Made by a program: the position numbers and the translations under genes. A DNA stretch of 64,000 nt from JAOPZW01 sp963803375 (lineage in GTDB: Bacteria; Actinomycetota; Thermoleophilia; Solirubrobacterales; Solirubrobacteraceae): positions 62,001 to 126,000 of the forward strand of contig CAWDMB010000012.1 of NCBI GenBank assembly GCA_963803375.1. The letters run 5' to 3'. Positions 17,954 to 26,293 of the stretch are shown piece by piece (position 1 is the first letter of the stretch; every line of letters begins with the position of its first letter). Under the pieces are notes generated by a model, which worked only from the letters and a program-made list of their open reading frames with translations, did no database searches and was not told the DNA's origin.

Positions 17954-18640
17954 ATGAACGCCGCCGGCCGCGATCCGCGCGTGCTCGTCGTCGAAGACGA
18001 CGACGACATCGCCCATGCCCTGCAGCGCTCGCTGCGCCTCGAGGGCTACGAGGTGAGGCTGGCCGCGGACGGCGAGGCGGCGCTCGAGGCGGCGGGCGCC
18101 TTCCAGCCCGACCTCGTCGTCCTCGACCTCGGGCTGCCCAAGCTCGACGGCATCGAGGTCGCCCGCCGCCTGCGCGCGCGCGACGACGTGCCGATCCTCG
18201 TGCTGACCGCGCGCGACGCCGTCGAATCGCGCGTCGAGGGGCTCGACTCGGGCGCCGACGACTACCTCGTCAAGCCCTTCGAGCGCCAGGAGCTGCTCGC
18301 GCGCCTGCGCGCGCTGCTGCGCCGCCGGCCACCGCGCGGCAGCGCGTCGGTGGTCGTGGCCGACCTCTCGCTCAATCCCGACACGCACGAGGTGCGCCGC
18401 GCCGAGCGCGAGATCGAGCTCACCCAGCGCGAGTTCGAGCTGCTCGAGTACCTCATGCGCAACGAGCGCATCGTCGTTCCCCGCCAGCGCCTGCTCGAGG
18501 AGGTCTGGGGCTACGATCCGTTCGCCACGACGAACACGATCGAGGTCTTCGTCTCCAACCTCCGCCGCAAGCTCGAGCGCGGCGGCGAGCCGCGCCTGCT
18601 GCACACGATCCGCGGCGCCGGCTACGTCCTCCGTGCTTGA
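17954..18640 (+). CDS. OmpR-family response regulator
   Basis: 228 residues. The receiver domain has the acidic pocket EDDDD (15-18), phosphoacceptor Asp58 in VLDLGLP, Thr85 and Lys107 (LVKPFE). The winged-helix DNA-binding domain (about 135-226) shows ELTQREFELLEYL and the VFVSNLRRKLERG recognition helix with TIRGAGYVLR. It is the cognate partner of the next gene, whose GTG start overlaps its end by eight bases. ATG at 17954 chosen because the receiver begins a few residues later. Confidence 0.95.
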   Translation: MNAAGRDPRVLVVEDDDDIAHALQRSLRLEGYEVRLAADGEAALEAAGAFQPDLVVLDLGLPKLDGIEVARRLRARDDVPILVLTARDAVESRVEGLDSGADDYLVKPFERQELLARLRALLRRRPPRGSASVVVADLSLNPDTHEVRRAEREIELTQREFELLEYLMRNERIVVPRQRLLEEVWGYDPFATTNTIEVFVSNLRRKLERGGEPRLLHTIRGAGYVLRA

Positions 18641-20051
18641 GCGGCTCCCGATCCGCTGGCGCCTCGCGCTCGTCTCGGCCGGCCTGACCTTCCTCATCCT
18701 CACCGGCTTCGCGGTCGTCATCGGCCGCGTGACGGCCTCGCGCGTGCACTCGGACTTCGACAACGAGCTCGTCGCCGCAGTCGACAACCTCTCCGATCGC
18801 GTCTACGTCACCGCCGTGCGCCCGGCGGCCGGCGAGTTCGTGCCCGGCGGCCCGAACCTCCAGGACTTCGCCGCGGGCGGCGGCGCCACCATTCGCGTGC
18901 TCACCGGCGACGGCACGATCTTCGACCAGACGCGGGGCGCGCCGAACCTCGGCATGATCTACCCGCGGCGCAGCGCGACCATCGACGGGCTCAAGGTCGA
19001 GGTACGCAAGCGCCCGGTGAAGGTCAAGACGCCCGACGGCCGCGTCTTCCGCGACCTGCTGCTGCCGGTAATCCTGCAGTACGGGCGCAAGGTCTCCGAC
19101 GTGGAGGCCACCGTGCACCGGGTGCGGCTCTTCCTCGGCGCCGGCGTGCTGGCCGGCACGCTGCTCGCCCTCCTCGGCGGGATCATCCTCGGCCGCCGCG
19201 CGATGGCCCCGGTCGAGCGCCTCACGGCCACGGCGCGCGACATCGCCCAGACCGGCGACCCCGACCGCTCGGTCCCGCAACCGCAGGCCGACGACGAGGT
19301 CGCCGCGCTCGCGCGCACGCTGCAGGAGATGCTCGACGCGCTCGAGCACTCGCGGGAGGAGACCGAGAGCATGCTGCGCGCCCAGCGCCAGTTCGTGGCC
19401 GACGCCTCCCACGAGCTGCGCACGCCGCTGACGAGCATCCTCGCCAACCTCGAGCTGCTCGCCGACATGCTCGACGGCGAGCGCGGCGAGGCGGCGAAGT
19501 CGGCCCTGCGCTCGTCGCAGCGGATGCGCCGCCTCGTCGGCGACCTGCTCCTCCTCGCCAGGGCCGACGCCCGCCGCAAGCAGCCGCGCGAGCCGACCGA
19601 CCTGGCGCAGGTCGTCGTCGAGGCCGCCGCCGAGCTCGGCCCGATGGCCGAGGACCACGAGCTCTCCGTCGACGCCGAGCCGGCGATCGTCCACGGCACG
19701 CGCGACGAGCTGCACCGCCTCGCGCTCAACCTGATGGAGAACGCCGTTCGCCACACGCCGCGCGGCACGCACGTGCACGCGACGGTCGGCGTCCGCGGTG
19801 GGCAGGCCGTCCTCAGCGTCGGGGACGACGGCCCCGGCGTGCCGCCCGAGCTGCGCGACCGCGCCTTCGAGCGCTTCGTGCGCGGCGCGGGCGACCGCGG
19901 CAGCTCGAGCAGCGGCCTCGGTCTCTCGATCGTCCGCGCGGTCGCCGAGTCCCATGGCGGCGACGTCGAGCTCGACGACGCGCGGCCCGGCGCCCGCTTC
20001 GTGGTCCGCCTGCCGCTGGCGGCGGTCCGTGCGCCGGCGCCCGTCGCCTGA
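18633..20051 (+). CDS. Membrane sensor histidine kinase (HAMP)
   Basis: 472 residues from GTG at 18633. Transmembrane helices lie at about 11-31 and 167-187, enclosing an extracytoplasmic sensor of about 135 residues with no named fold that I recognise. HAMP covers about 188-241, the dimerisation domain has His260 in FVADASHELRTPLTS, and the ATPase has NLMENAVRHTP (N box), DDGPGVP (G1) and GLGLSIVRAV (G2). This layout resembles the TcrY/BaeS-like group. Phosphorylates the regulator encoded just before it. The signal is unknown. Confidence 0.94.
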   Translation: MLERLPIRWRLALVSAGLTFLILTGFAVVIGRVTASRVHSDFDNELVAAVDNLSDRVYVTAVRPAAGEFVPGGPNLQDFAAGGGATIRVLTGDGTIFDQTRGAPNLGMIYPRRSATIDGLKVEVRKRPVKVKTPDGRVFRDLLLPVILQYGRKVSDVEATVHRVRLFLGAGVLAGTLLALLGGIILGRRAMAPVERLTATARDIAQTGDPDRSVPQPQADDEVAALARTLQEMLDALEHSREETESMLRAQRQFVADASHELRTPLTSILANLELLADMLDGERGEAAKSALRSSQRMRRLVGDLLLLARADARRKQPREPTDLAQVVVEAAAELGPMAEDHELSVDAEPAIVHGTRDELHRLALNLMENAVRHTPRGTHVHATVGVRGGQAVLSVGDDGPGVPPELRDRAFERFVRGAGDRGSSSSGLGLSIVRAVAESHGGDVELDDARPGARFVVRLPLAAVRAPAPVA

Positions 20052-20088
20052 CGCCCCGAGCGCGTCGCGCTCGCCTGGCGCCCCACGC

Positions 20089-20117
20089 TTGCATTACCTT
20101 GCGGCGCAAGGTAGCTT
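20089..20117 (+). promoter_or_regulatory. padR promoter with a palindromic operator in its spacer
   Basis: A -35-like TTGCAT (20089-20094) and a -10-like TAGCTT (20112-20117) are 17 bases apart. The spacer and the first bases of the -10 are filled by the palindrome TACCTTGCggcGCAAGGTA (20095-20113), with 8-base perfect arms. The padR ATG is at 20130, so the leader would be very short. A PadR dimer bound there would block RNA polymerase, pointing to autorepression. Confidence 0.65.
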
Positions 20118-20129
20118 GCCAGGCAAATC

Positions 20130-20468
20130 ATGGCCGACGTCGCCCTCTCCCAGCTGCGCCGGGGCGTGCTCGAATTCTGCGTGCTGGCGCTCCTGCGCGA
20201 CGGGGAGCGCTACGGCTTCGAGATCGTCCGGACGCTGGCGGATGCCGACGGCCTGGTCACGACCGAGGGGACGCTGTACCCGCTGCTCGGCCGGCTGCGC
20301 CGCGAGGGCACCGTCGAGACCACGTGGCAGGAGTCCTCCTCGGGGCCGCCGCGCCGGTACTACCGCCTTAGCTCCAAGGGTCGGGCGGTGCTCGCTGTCT
20401 TCGTCGACGAGTGGAGGCGGTTTCGCGGGTCGGTCGACGCCGTTCTCGACCAGGAACCAGCCCGATGA
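20130..20468 (+). CDS. PadR-family transcriptional repressor
   Basis: 112 residues of the short PadR type (PadR-s2). The winged helix reads LRRGVLEFCVLALLRDGERYGFEIVRTL, with the wing TTEGTLYPLLGRLRREG and YYRLSSKGRAVL, followed by a short dimerisation helix. Its stop overlaps the next gene (ATGA). PadR regulators of this class typically repress their own operon and respond to small molecules; the palindrome inside its promoter fits this. The effector is unknown. Confidence 0.93.
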   Translation: MADVALSQLRRGVLEFCVLALLRDGERYGFEIVRTLADADGLVTTEGTLYPLLGRLRREGTVETTWQESSSGPPRRYYRLSSKGRAVLAVFVDEWRRFRGSVDAVLDQEPAR

Positions 20469-21079
20469 CCACAGAGACCCTGCACCCGCTGGCCGCCGGC
20501 TACCTCGAGCGCCTGCGCCGCAGCGCCGGCGACCTGCCCGGCGACCGGCGCGCGGAGCTCGTCGCCGACGTCGACGCCCACGTGCGCGAGGCGATCCCCC
20601 ACGGCGCCTCCGACGCCGAGGCCCTCACCGTCCTCGAGCGCCTCGGCGAGCCCGAGGAGATCGTCGCCGCCGAGCGCCCGCCGGCCGCGGGGTCACGGCC
20701 GCGCGACGTCGCGACGATCGTCCTCCTGCTCCTCGGCGGATTCCTCTTCGGGGTCGGGTGGCTCATCGGGCTCGTGCTGCTGTGGAGCTCGCGCACGTGG
20801 ACCAGCGCGCAGCGCTGGCTCGGAACGCTGCTCGTCCCGGGAGGCCTCGCGACCGGGTTCATGCTCAGCTTCGGGGTCGGGAGCAGCGAGACCTGCACGT
20901 CGACCAACGGCGGCCCGGAGGTCTGCACCGGCGGGGCCGGCGCGCTGGCGCAGATCGCGTGGGGCGTCCTCACCGCGATTTGCCTCCTCGGCCCGATCGT
21001 CACCGCGATCGTCCTGGCGCGCGCCGCGCGCCGCCAGCAGCCGAGTGGTCGCTCGACGGTCGATGTGACCGTCGACTGA
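20465..21079 (+). CDS. HAAS-domain (DUF1700-like) membrane protein
   Basis: About 204 residues. The N-terminal 75 residues form a helical HAAS-type domain (YLERLRRSAGDLPGDRRAEL, ALTVLERLGEPEEIVAAE), as found in proteins encoded next to PadR regulators. Two or three membrane segments follow: IVLLLLGGFLFGVGWLIGLVLL, LLVPGGLATGFMLSFGVG and IAWGVLTAICLLGPIVTAIVL, with a Cys pair (TCTSTNGGPEVC) in the predicted outside loop. Coupled to padR by ATGA overlap. The pair probably forms a small self-regulated membrane-stress or signal module. Confidence 0.85.
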   Translation: MTTETLHPLAAGYLERLRRSAGDLPGDRRAELVADVDAHVREAIPHGASDAEALTVLERLGEPEEIVAAERPPAAGSRPRDVATIVLLLLGGFLFGVGWLIGLVLLWSSRTWTSAQRWLGTLLVPGGLATGFMLSFGVGSSETCTSTNGGPEVCTGGAGALAQIAWGVLTAICLLGPIVTAIVLARAARRQQPSGRSTVDVTVD

Positions 21080-21173
21080 CCGTTCAGGGGTCGGTAAGGG
21101 AGTTCCTACGGAGACCGGGTCCGGCGGCGGCCACGTTGGGCGACGGTGTCTTGAGGTGTCGGTAGGCGGCGCG

Positions 21174-21238
21174 GTCGGGTAGCGGGGTCGGGTAGCGGGG
21201 TCGGGTAGCGGGGTCGGGTAGCGGGGTCGGGTAGCGCG
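21174..21238. repeat. 13-bp G-rich minisatellite, five copies
   Basis: Five tandem copies of GTCGGGTAGCGGG, the last with one change. On the plus strand the tract has alternating runs of three and four G with loops TAGC and TC, so it meets the pattern of an intramolecular G-quadruplex. It lies about 95 bases after the HAAS gene stop and about 80 bases before an IS-like terminus. Confidence 0.9.
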
Positions 21239-21316
21239 CTGCGCTCGTTCTCGAGCTTGTGCTGTCGGCGCCGCTGGCTGCACGCGGCGATCGCCGACGG
21301 GCTGCAGGAGCGCCAG

Positions 21317-21363
21317 TGTCAAGGATCACGCGATTCCCCAGGTGTGATCACGAGAACTCCCCA
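21317..21363 (-). mobile_element. Possible IS21-family terminus remnant
   Basis: Begins TGTCAAGGATCACG and contains two similar direct repeats, GATCACGCGATTCCCCA (21324-21340) and GATCACGAGAACTCCCCA (21346-21363), 22 bases apart. Multiple short direct repeats starting TG are typical of IS21-family ends, and this sequence resembles those ends as I remember them. No istA or istB gene is present nearby, so it would be a solo end left after deletion. Confidence 0.4.
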
Positions 21364-21653
21364 TCCTGTGGGCGACGCTGAGGGCTGGTCGGAGTGCGGC
21401 GATGGTCTATCGGTTGGCGCCCATGCGGTAGCTGTCGTGCGCTGCTGCTCGCGGCATGAACCGCCGCAGTGACGGGATGCCTCGAAGGCAGCGGCGCCGG
21501 CGTGGTTGTTGCTTTCGGCGGACCAGCGAACGGGCAGCCCATTACTGGGCGCGAAGCCTGCGTCCTGCTTCCTTTGCCGAAGTCCCGGCGCGGTCTGGCG
21601 ACCGTCGGGCCCGGCGGCGCACGGTGGGCCGCTCGCCGCCGAGCCCGTGGCGG
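21364..21653. other. Non-coding stretch between IS-like end and PD40 gene
   Basis: No gene supported. Base composition is less GC-rich than the surroundings. A minus-strand reading (WSAESNNHAG and following) could be residual IS sequence. Together with 21080-21316 this makes 574 bases without a gene, holding only the minisatellite and the IS-like repeats. Confidence 0.4.
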
Positions 21654-22526
21654 TCAGCGGCTGCGGGTGCTGGTGAAGATGTCCTGTGAAGTTCCGCGGG
21701 TCGATCCGAAGTAGAGGATCGTTCCGTCCGCTGACAGCGAGGGGCGCGTCTCGGCGGCGGGCGAGTTGACAGCGTCGCGGAGGTTTCCCGGCGTGGACCA
21801 CGGCGCCCACGGGTGCGGCCGGGTCGCGGCCCAGATGTCGGGCGGCCCGCCCTGGCGGGTCGAGTCGAACACGATCTCGCGTCCGTCGCTGCGCAGGTAC
21901 GGGCGCGCGTCGTCGGCCGGCGTGTTGAGCTCGGCCACCGGCGCTGGCCGGGAGACCCAGGGGTCGAACACGAGGCTCTCGTAGAGGTCGTGGTTGCCGG
22001 TGCGATTGCTCGAGAAGTAGAGCTGCTGGCCCACCCGGACCGGACCCGCCTCGTCGGCGGCGCTGTTGACGACGCAGCCGAGGTTCTCGGCCGGCTGCCA
22101 TCCGTGGCGGGGGTGCAATCGGGTGATGTAGATGTCGCCGAGCCCGCAGCCGCCGGGCCGATTGGACACGAACATGAAGCTGTCGTCCGGCCCGGGCGAC
22201 GGGCAGAACTCGTTGTACTGCGTGTTGATCTCGGGCCCGACGTTTACGGGCGGTCCCCAGGGGTCGCGCGGCCTGCGGCGCTCGGAGACCCAGATGTCGA
22301 GGCCGCCCTCGCCGCCCTCGCGCGTCGAGGCGATGTAGAGCCGCCGGCCGTCCGGCGTCGGGAACGGGCACCCGTCCATCGTGGGGCTGTTGACCTCACT
22401 CAGCGCGGTGGCGGGCGACCATGGGCCGAGGCCGCGCTCGTGTGCTGGTGCGGCAGGCGCCGCGCCGACGACCAGCGCAGCGAAGGCCGCGAGCACGCCG
22501 GCGCTGTGAATGCGATGTGCGTTCAT
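21654..22526 (-). CDS. Secreted PD40/WD40-like beta-propeller protein
   Basis: 290 residues with a signal peptide (residues 1-28, ending in APAAPAHE). Then repeats of a TolB/PD40 type: DGCPFPTPDGRRLYIASTR, FCPSPGPDDSFMFVSNRP, AGPVRVGQQLYFSSNRTG, ARPYLRSDGREIVFDSTRQ and TRPSLSADGTILYFGSTR, each followed by a DIW/DIY/DLY-type strand. This makes a five-bladed or similar propeller. ATG at 22526 overlaps the previous gene (ATGA). Likely extracytoplasmic; ligand unknown. It is divergent from the BTAD receptor, which has its own propeller. Confidence 0.86.
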   Translation of the reverse strand: MNAHRIHSAGVLAAFAALVVGAAPAAPAHERGLGPWSPATALSEVNSPTMDGCPFPTPDGRRLYIASTREGGEGGLDIWVSERRRPRDPWGPPVNVGPEINTQYNEFCPSPGPDDSFMFVSNRPGGCGLGDIYITRLHPRHGWQPAENLGCVVNSAADEAGPVRVGQQLYFSSNRTGNHDLYESLVFDPWVSRPAPVAELNTPADDARPYLRSDGREIVFDSTRQGGPPDIWAATRPHPWAPWSTPGNLRDAVNSPAAETRPSLSADGTILYFGSTRGTSQDIFTSTRSR

Positions 22527-22840
22527 GTCTTTCCTTGGGTCTCGATGCGGTCACGCCCGGCGTACCGCACGCCGCCGAGCCAGAGGAGGACGAGGAGCGC
22601 GGCGGTGCCTCCGGCGCCGACCGCAGCCGAGCCCCAGTCGAAGCCGGAGTCGATCGGGCGCACGACGGTCGGCGCGGCGGCGCGGGCGGGCTCCGGCTCG
22701 ACGGCGACCGTCGCGGCGCCCTCGCGCACGACGGGCGCCGGCGCGTTGTCGATCGGTCGCGCGATCGCCGGCGGCGCGGCAAGCGCCCCGGCGGCGACGC
22801 AGGCGGCGAGGGCACGGGCGAAGAGGTGTGATATGGGCAT
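22523..22840 (-). CDS. Small secreted/membrane-anchored protein of unknown function
   Basis: About 105 residues from ATG at 22840 (a second ATG precedes it directly; a longer open frame to 22957 would cover the promoter region). A signal peptide (MPISHLFARALAACVAAGALAAPPAIA) is followed by a Pro/Ala-rich segment, then PIDSGFDWGSAAVGAGGTAALLVLLWLGGV, a C-terminal membrane helix, and a short basic tail. I do not recognise a named family, although this layout is common in actinobacteria. It is translationally coupled to the PD40 gene. Confidence 0.65.
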   Translation of the reverse strand: MPISHLFARALAACVAAGALAAPPAIARPIDNAPAPVVREGAATVAVEPEPARAAAPTVVRPIDSGFDWGSAAVGAGGTAALLVLLWLGGVRYAGRDRIETQGKT

Positions 22841-22981
22841 CATGGCCTCCCATCGAGGCGATCGCGGATGGACGCCGCGGACGCTGATCGGGGCCGGTAG
22901 ACGCCTGGTCGAGAGACGGTTTACGCGTCCATAGACCCGGGAGTAGGGTCGGCCCAACGTGCTTCGATCCTGCCGCTCGGG
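22841..22981. promoter_or_regulatory. Divergent promoter region of the BTAD receptor and the PD40 operon
   Basis: 141 bases between divergent starts. On the plus strand TTTACG and TAGGGT are 18 bases apart, ending about 35 bases before the receptor ATG. On the minus strand TTGGGC and TCTATG are 16 bases apart and overlap the plus-strand elements. Overlap would let one regulator control both directions. These assignments are by eye and weak. Confidence 0.35.
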
Positions 22982-25900
22982 ATGGAACTTCGGCTCCTAG
23001 GGCCGGTCGAGGCGCGCATCGACGGCCGCCCGGTGGCGCTCGGCACGCCCAAGCAGCGCGCCCTTCTGGCGATGCTTGCGCTCGACCTCGGTCGCACGGT
23101 CTCGGCGGATCGCCTCATCGACGGGCTGTGGGGCGAACAGCCGCCACCCAGCGCGCAGAAGATGGTGCAGCTGTACGTCTCGCAGCTGCGCCGGCTGCTC
23201 GACGGGAACGGCGCGCAGATCGTCACGCGCGGCCGCGGCTACGAGCTGCTGCTGGACGATGGCGAGGTCGACGCCATCCGCTTCGAGCGCCTCGTCGAGG
23301 AGGACCGTGCGCGCGAGGCGCTCGCGTTGTGGCGCGGCGAGGCGCTTGCCGACGTGGCCGACGAGCCCTTTGCCGCCGCCCAGATCCGGAGGCTGGACGA
23401 GCTCCGTGTGCGCGCACTCGAGCTGGCGATCGACGCCGACCTCGCGGCGGGCCGCCACGGCGAGGTGCTCGGCGAGCTCGAGGCGCTCGTCGAAGCGCAC
23501 CCACTGCGCGAGCGGTTGCACGCCCAGCGGATGCTCGCGCTGTATCGGTGCGGCCGCCAGGCCGAGGCGCTGGCCGCCTATCGCGAGGCCCGCGCCACAC
23601 TGGTGGAGCAGATCGGGGTCGAGCCCGGCACCGAGTTGCGGCGCCTGCATAAGTCGATGCTGACCCAGGACCCGGCGCTCGACCCCGCCTCGCCGCCGCC
23701 GGCGCAGGTGACGCCGCCGCGGCGTTCGCCACGCCCCCGCGCCGCATCGGCGTTCGCCGCCGCCACGCTTCTCCTGCTCGCCGCATTGGCGGCCTTCGGC
23801 ATCAGCCGCTCGACGGGATCGGACGGGCTCGCGGGGATCGACGAGAACGCCGTCGGGCTGATCGACCCCGGTGGCCGTCGGGTCACGGCGCAGTATTCCG
23901 TGGGCCACGCCCCGAGCGCCGTCGTCGCCGGCGGCGGGTCGCTATGGGTCGCCAACGCGCTCGACGGGACCGTCTCCCGGATCGACCGCACCCGCGACCA
24001 GATCGTGACCGTGCCCGTGGACGGGAGGCCGACCGCTCTGGCGTTCGGCGCCGGGTCGCTCTGGATCGTCGACGGCGACGCGCGCAGCGTGGCGCAGCTC
24101 GACCCCGGTACGAACAGGGTCGTGCAGCGGATCGAAGTGGCCAACGCGCCTCGCGCCGTCGCCGTTGCCGCGGGCGCCATGTGGGTCGCGTCGGAGGTAG
24201 ACGGCGCGGTCTACCGGATCGACCTGGAGCGCCCGCGCGCCGGCCGGTCGATCCCCCTCGGGGCCAACCCGACGGCGATCGCCGCCGGCGCCGGTGCGAT
24301 CTGGGCGGCGAGCGAGGAGGCCGGCACCGTCACCCGCATCGAGCCGCGCTCCGGCACGGTGGTGCGGGCGATCAAAGTTGGCAACGGGCCGAGCGCGCTC
24401 GCGGCCGGCGAGGGGGCGGTGTGGGTGGCCAACCGCGCCGACGGCACGCTGTCGCGGATCGATCCGGCGACGAACGCGGTGTCGTGGACCGTGCGCGTCG
24501 GCAGCGACCCGTCCGCGGTGAGCGCCGGCGCCGGCGCGGTGTGGGTCGCCGGCGGAGAGGAGGGCACGGTCGCGCGCGTCGATGCTCGGGCGCCCAGGGT
24601 GCTCGACACGATCGAGACCGGAAACAGCCCCACGGCGATCGCGGCCACGGACGACGCCGTCTGGACCGCCGGTGTCGCGCCACCGGCCGCGCACCGCGGC
24701 GGGACGCTGCGCGTGCTCATGCCCGTCTCGCGCCCATCCCCGCTGCCGCTGGATTGGCTGTCCCTGGGCGCCTACATCGGGGAGGCGATGCAGCTCTCCT
24801 CCCTGGCCTATGACGGCCTCGTGGCCTACCGGCGGGTTGGCGGCGCCGCGGGCGCGACGCTCGTCGGAGCGCTTGCCACGAGCGTTCCGCCGCCGAGCCG
24901 CGACGGCCTTTCGTACGCGTTCACGCTCCGGCCCGGGCTGCGCTACTCGGACGGGCGGCCCGTCCGCCCCGAGGACTTCCGCGCCTCGATGGAGCGCTTC
25001 CTGCGCGTCACGCGCGACCGCTTCCCGCCGTACTACGCGAGGATCGTGGGCGCCGCGCGCTGCGTACGCACGCCGGCGCGCTGCGATCTCTCCGCGGGCA
25101 TCGAGACCGATCCGCGCGCCCGCTCGATCACGATTCACCTGACCCGCCCCGACGGGGACTTCCTGCACAAGCTCGCCATCCCGTTCGCGTACATCGTGCC
25201 CGCGAACACTCCCATCGGCCTTGCCGGCGCGCGGATGCCGCCCGGCACCGGGCCGTATCGCATCGCAGCGTGGGACAGCCGCCGAGGCGGCCAGCTCGTG
25301 CGCAACGCGCACTTCCGGTCATGGTCGCCCCACGCCCGCCCGCCCGGTTTCGCCGACCGCATCGAGGTCGAGCTGCGCAGCGATCGGGACCTCGAGGCGC
25401 AGATCGCCGAGGTCGAGCGCGGCACCGCCGACCTCACCGTCCTGGCCAACCCGTTCAGCAGCCTCGTCGGGCCTGACCGCATCCACTCGCTGGTGGCTCG
25501 CGCTCCGGGCCGGGTCCACAGCTCCCCGGCAGCGACGACGGAGTGGATGTTCCTCAACGTGCGACGGCCTCCGTTCGACGATGTCCGCGTGCGCCGCGCG
25601 CTGAACTACGCGACCGACCGGGCGCATATCGTCGACATCGCCGGCGGCCGAGCGCTCGCCGATCCGACGTGCCAGATCGTGCCCACCGGCTTCCCGGGCT
25701 ACCGCCCGCACTGCCCCTACACCGTCCGGCCTACCCGCGGTAGCGGATGGACGGCGCCGGACCTCGACCGCGCCCGCCGGCTCGTGGCCGAGTCCGGCAA
25801 GGCCGGCGAGCGGATCGCCGTGTCGGTGCCGGAGTTTCAGCGCGAGGTCGGGCGGTACTTCGTCGCGTTGCTGGACGATCTCGGCTTCCGCGGGTCGCTG

Positions 25901-26293
25901 CGGGTGCTCCGACCCGAGGACAGGTGCTTCAGTGCCGTCTTTGACCCTCGTACGCGATTGCAGATCGGCTTCATGGGCTGGTCGCCCGACTACGTCAGCC
26001 CCTCGAACTTCATCGATCCGCACTTCACCTGCGCCTCGCTCGCGGAGCGCCGCCCGGAGAACGCGTCTTACATCTGCGACGGCACGCTCGTCCGCCAGGT
26101 CGACCGCGCTCGCGCCGCCCAGGGCGCGGAGGCCGCCGAGCGATGGGCCGCCGCCGACCGCCGCATCGTCGACCTGGCGCCCGCGGTGCCGATGACCAAC
26201 CATCGCGCGCTGGTGCTCGTCTCCAAGCGGGTCGGCAACGTCCAGCACCACCTCCAGTGGGACACGCTGCTCGACCAGCTGTGGGTGCGATAG
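22982..26293 (+). CDS. Transmembrane BTAD-type regulator fused to a beta-propeller and a family 5 solute-binding domain
   Basis: 1103 residues in five parts. Residues 1-92: OmpR-like winged helix (LGTPKQRALLAMLALDLG, LYVSQLRRLLDG). About 95-235: BTAD domain (DADLAAGRHGEVLGELEALV, LHAQRMLALYRCGRQAEAL). About 254-274: one membrane helix (ASAFAAATLLLLAALAAFGI). About 285-570: seven repeats of 40 residues, each with an LWVA/VWVA-type core (Trp near 322, 361, 401, 441, 481, 521, 561), a seven-bladed propeller. About 573-1103: a peptide/nickel-type solute-binding domain (GGTLRVLMPV, LRPGLRYSDGRPVRPEDF, NVRRPPFDDVRVRRALNYAT). The DNA-binding half would be in the cytoplasm and the ligand-binding half outside, giving a one-protein receptor. 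No transporter is adjacent. Confidence 0.9.
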   Translation: MELRLLGPVEARIDGRPVALGTPKQRALLAMLALDLGRTVSADRLIDGLWGEQPPPSAQKMVQLYVSQLRRLLDGNGAQIVTRGRGYELLLDDGEVDAIRFERLVEEDRAREALALWRGEALADVADEPFAAAQIRRLDELRVRALELAIDADLAAGRHGEVLGELEALVEAHPLRERLHAQRMLALYRCGRQAEALAAYREARATLVEQIGVEPGTELRRLHKSMLTQDPALDPASPPPAQVTPPRRSPRPRAASAFAAATLLLLAALAAFGISRSTGSDGLAGIDENAVGLIDPGGRRVTAQYSVGHAPSAVVAGGGSLWVANALDGTVSRIDRTRDQIVTVPVDGRPTALAFGAGSLWIVDGDARSVAQLDPGTNRVVQRIEVANAPRAVAVAAGAMWVASEVDGAVYRIDLERPRAGRSIPLGANPTAIAAGAGAIWAASEEAGTVTRIEPRSGTVVRAIKVGNGPSALAAGEGAVWVANRADGTLSRIDPATNAVSWTVRVGSDPSAVSAGAGAVWVAGGEEGTVARVDARAPRVLDTIETGNSPTAIAATDDAVWTAGVAPPAAHRGGTLRVLMPVSRPSPLPLDWLSLGAYIGEAMQLSSLAYDGLVAYRRVGGAAGATLVGALATSVPPPSRDGLSYAFTLRPGLRYSDGRPVRPEDFRASMERFLRVTRDRFPPYYARIVGAARCVRTPARCDLSAGIETDPRARSITIHLTRPDGDFLHKLAIPFAYIVPANTPIGLAGARMPPGTGPYRIAAWDSRRGGQLVRNAHFRSWSPHARPPGFADRIEVELRSDRDLEAQIAEVERGTADLTVLANPFSSLVGPDRIHSLVARAPGRVHSSPAATTEWMFLNVRRPPFDDVRVRRALNYATDRAHIVDIAGGRALADPTCQIVPTGFPGYRPHCPYTVRPTRGSGWTAPDLDRARRLVAESGKAGERIAVSVPEFQREVGRYFVALLDDLGFRGSLRVLRPEDRCFSAVFDPRTRLQIGFMGWSPDYVSPSNFIDPHFTCASLAERRPENASYICDGTLVRQVDRARAAQGAEAAERWAAADRRIVDLAPAVPMTNHRALVLVSKRVGNVQHHLQWDTLLDQLWVR

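Noticed and set aside
21342..21350. TGTGATCAC as a second CRP site
   Set aside because: Only half of the palindrome; it belongs to the IS-like repeat.
22841..22957. Longer start (22957) for the small secreted protein
   Set aside because: Would place 39 extra basic residues before a good signal peptide and cover the divergent promoter.
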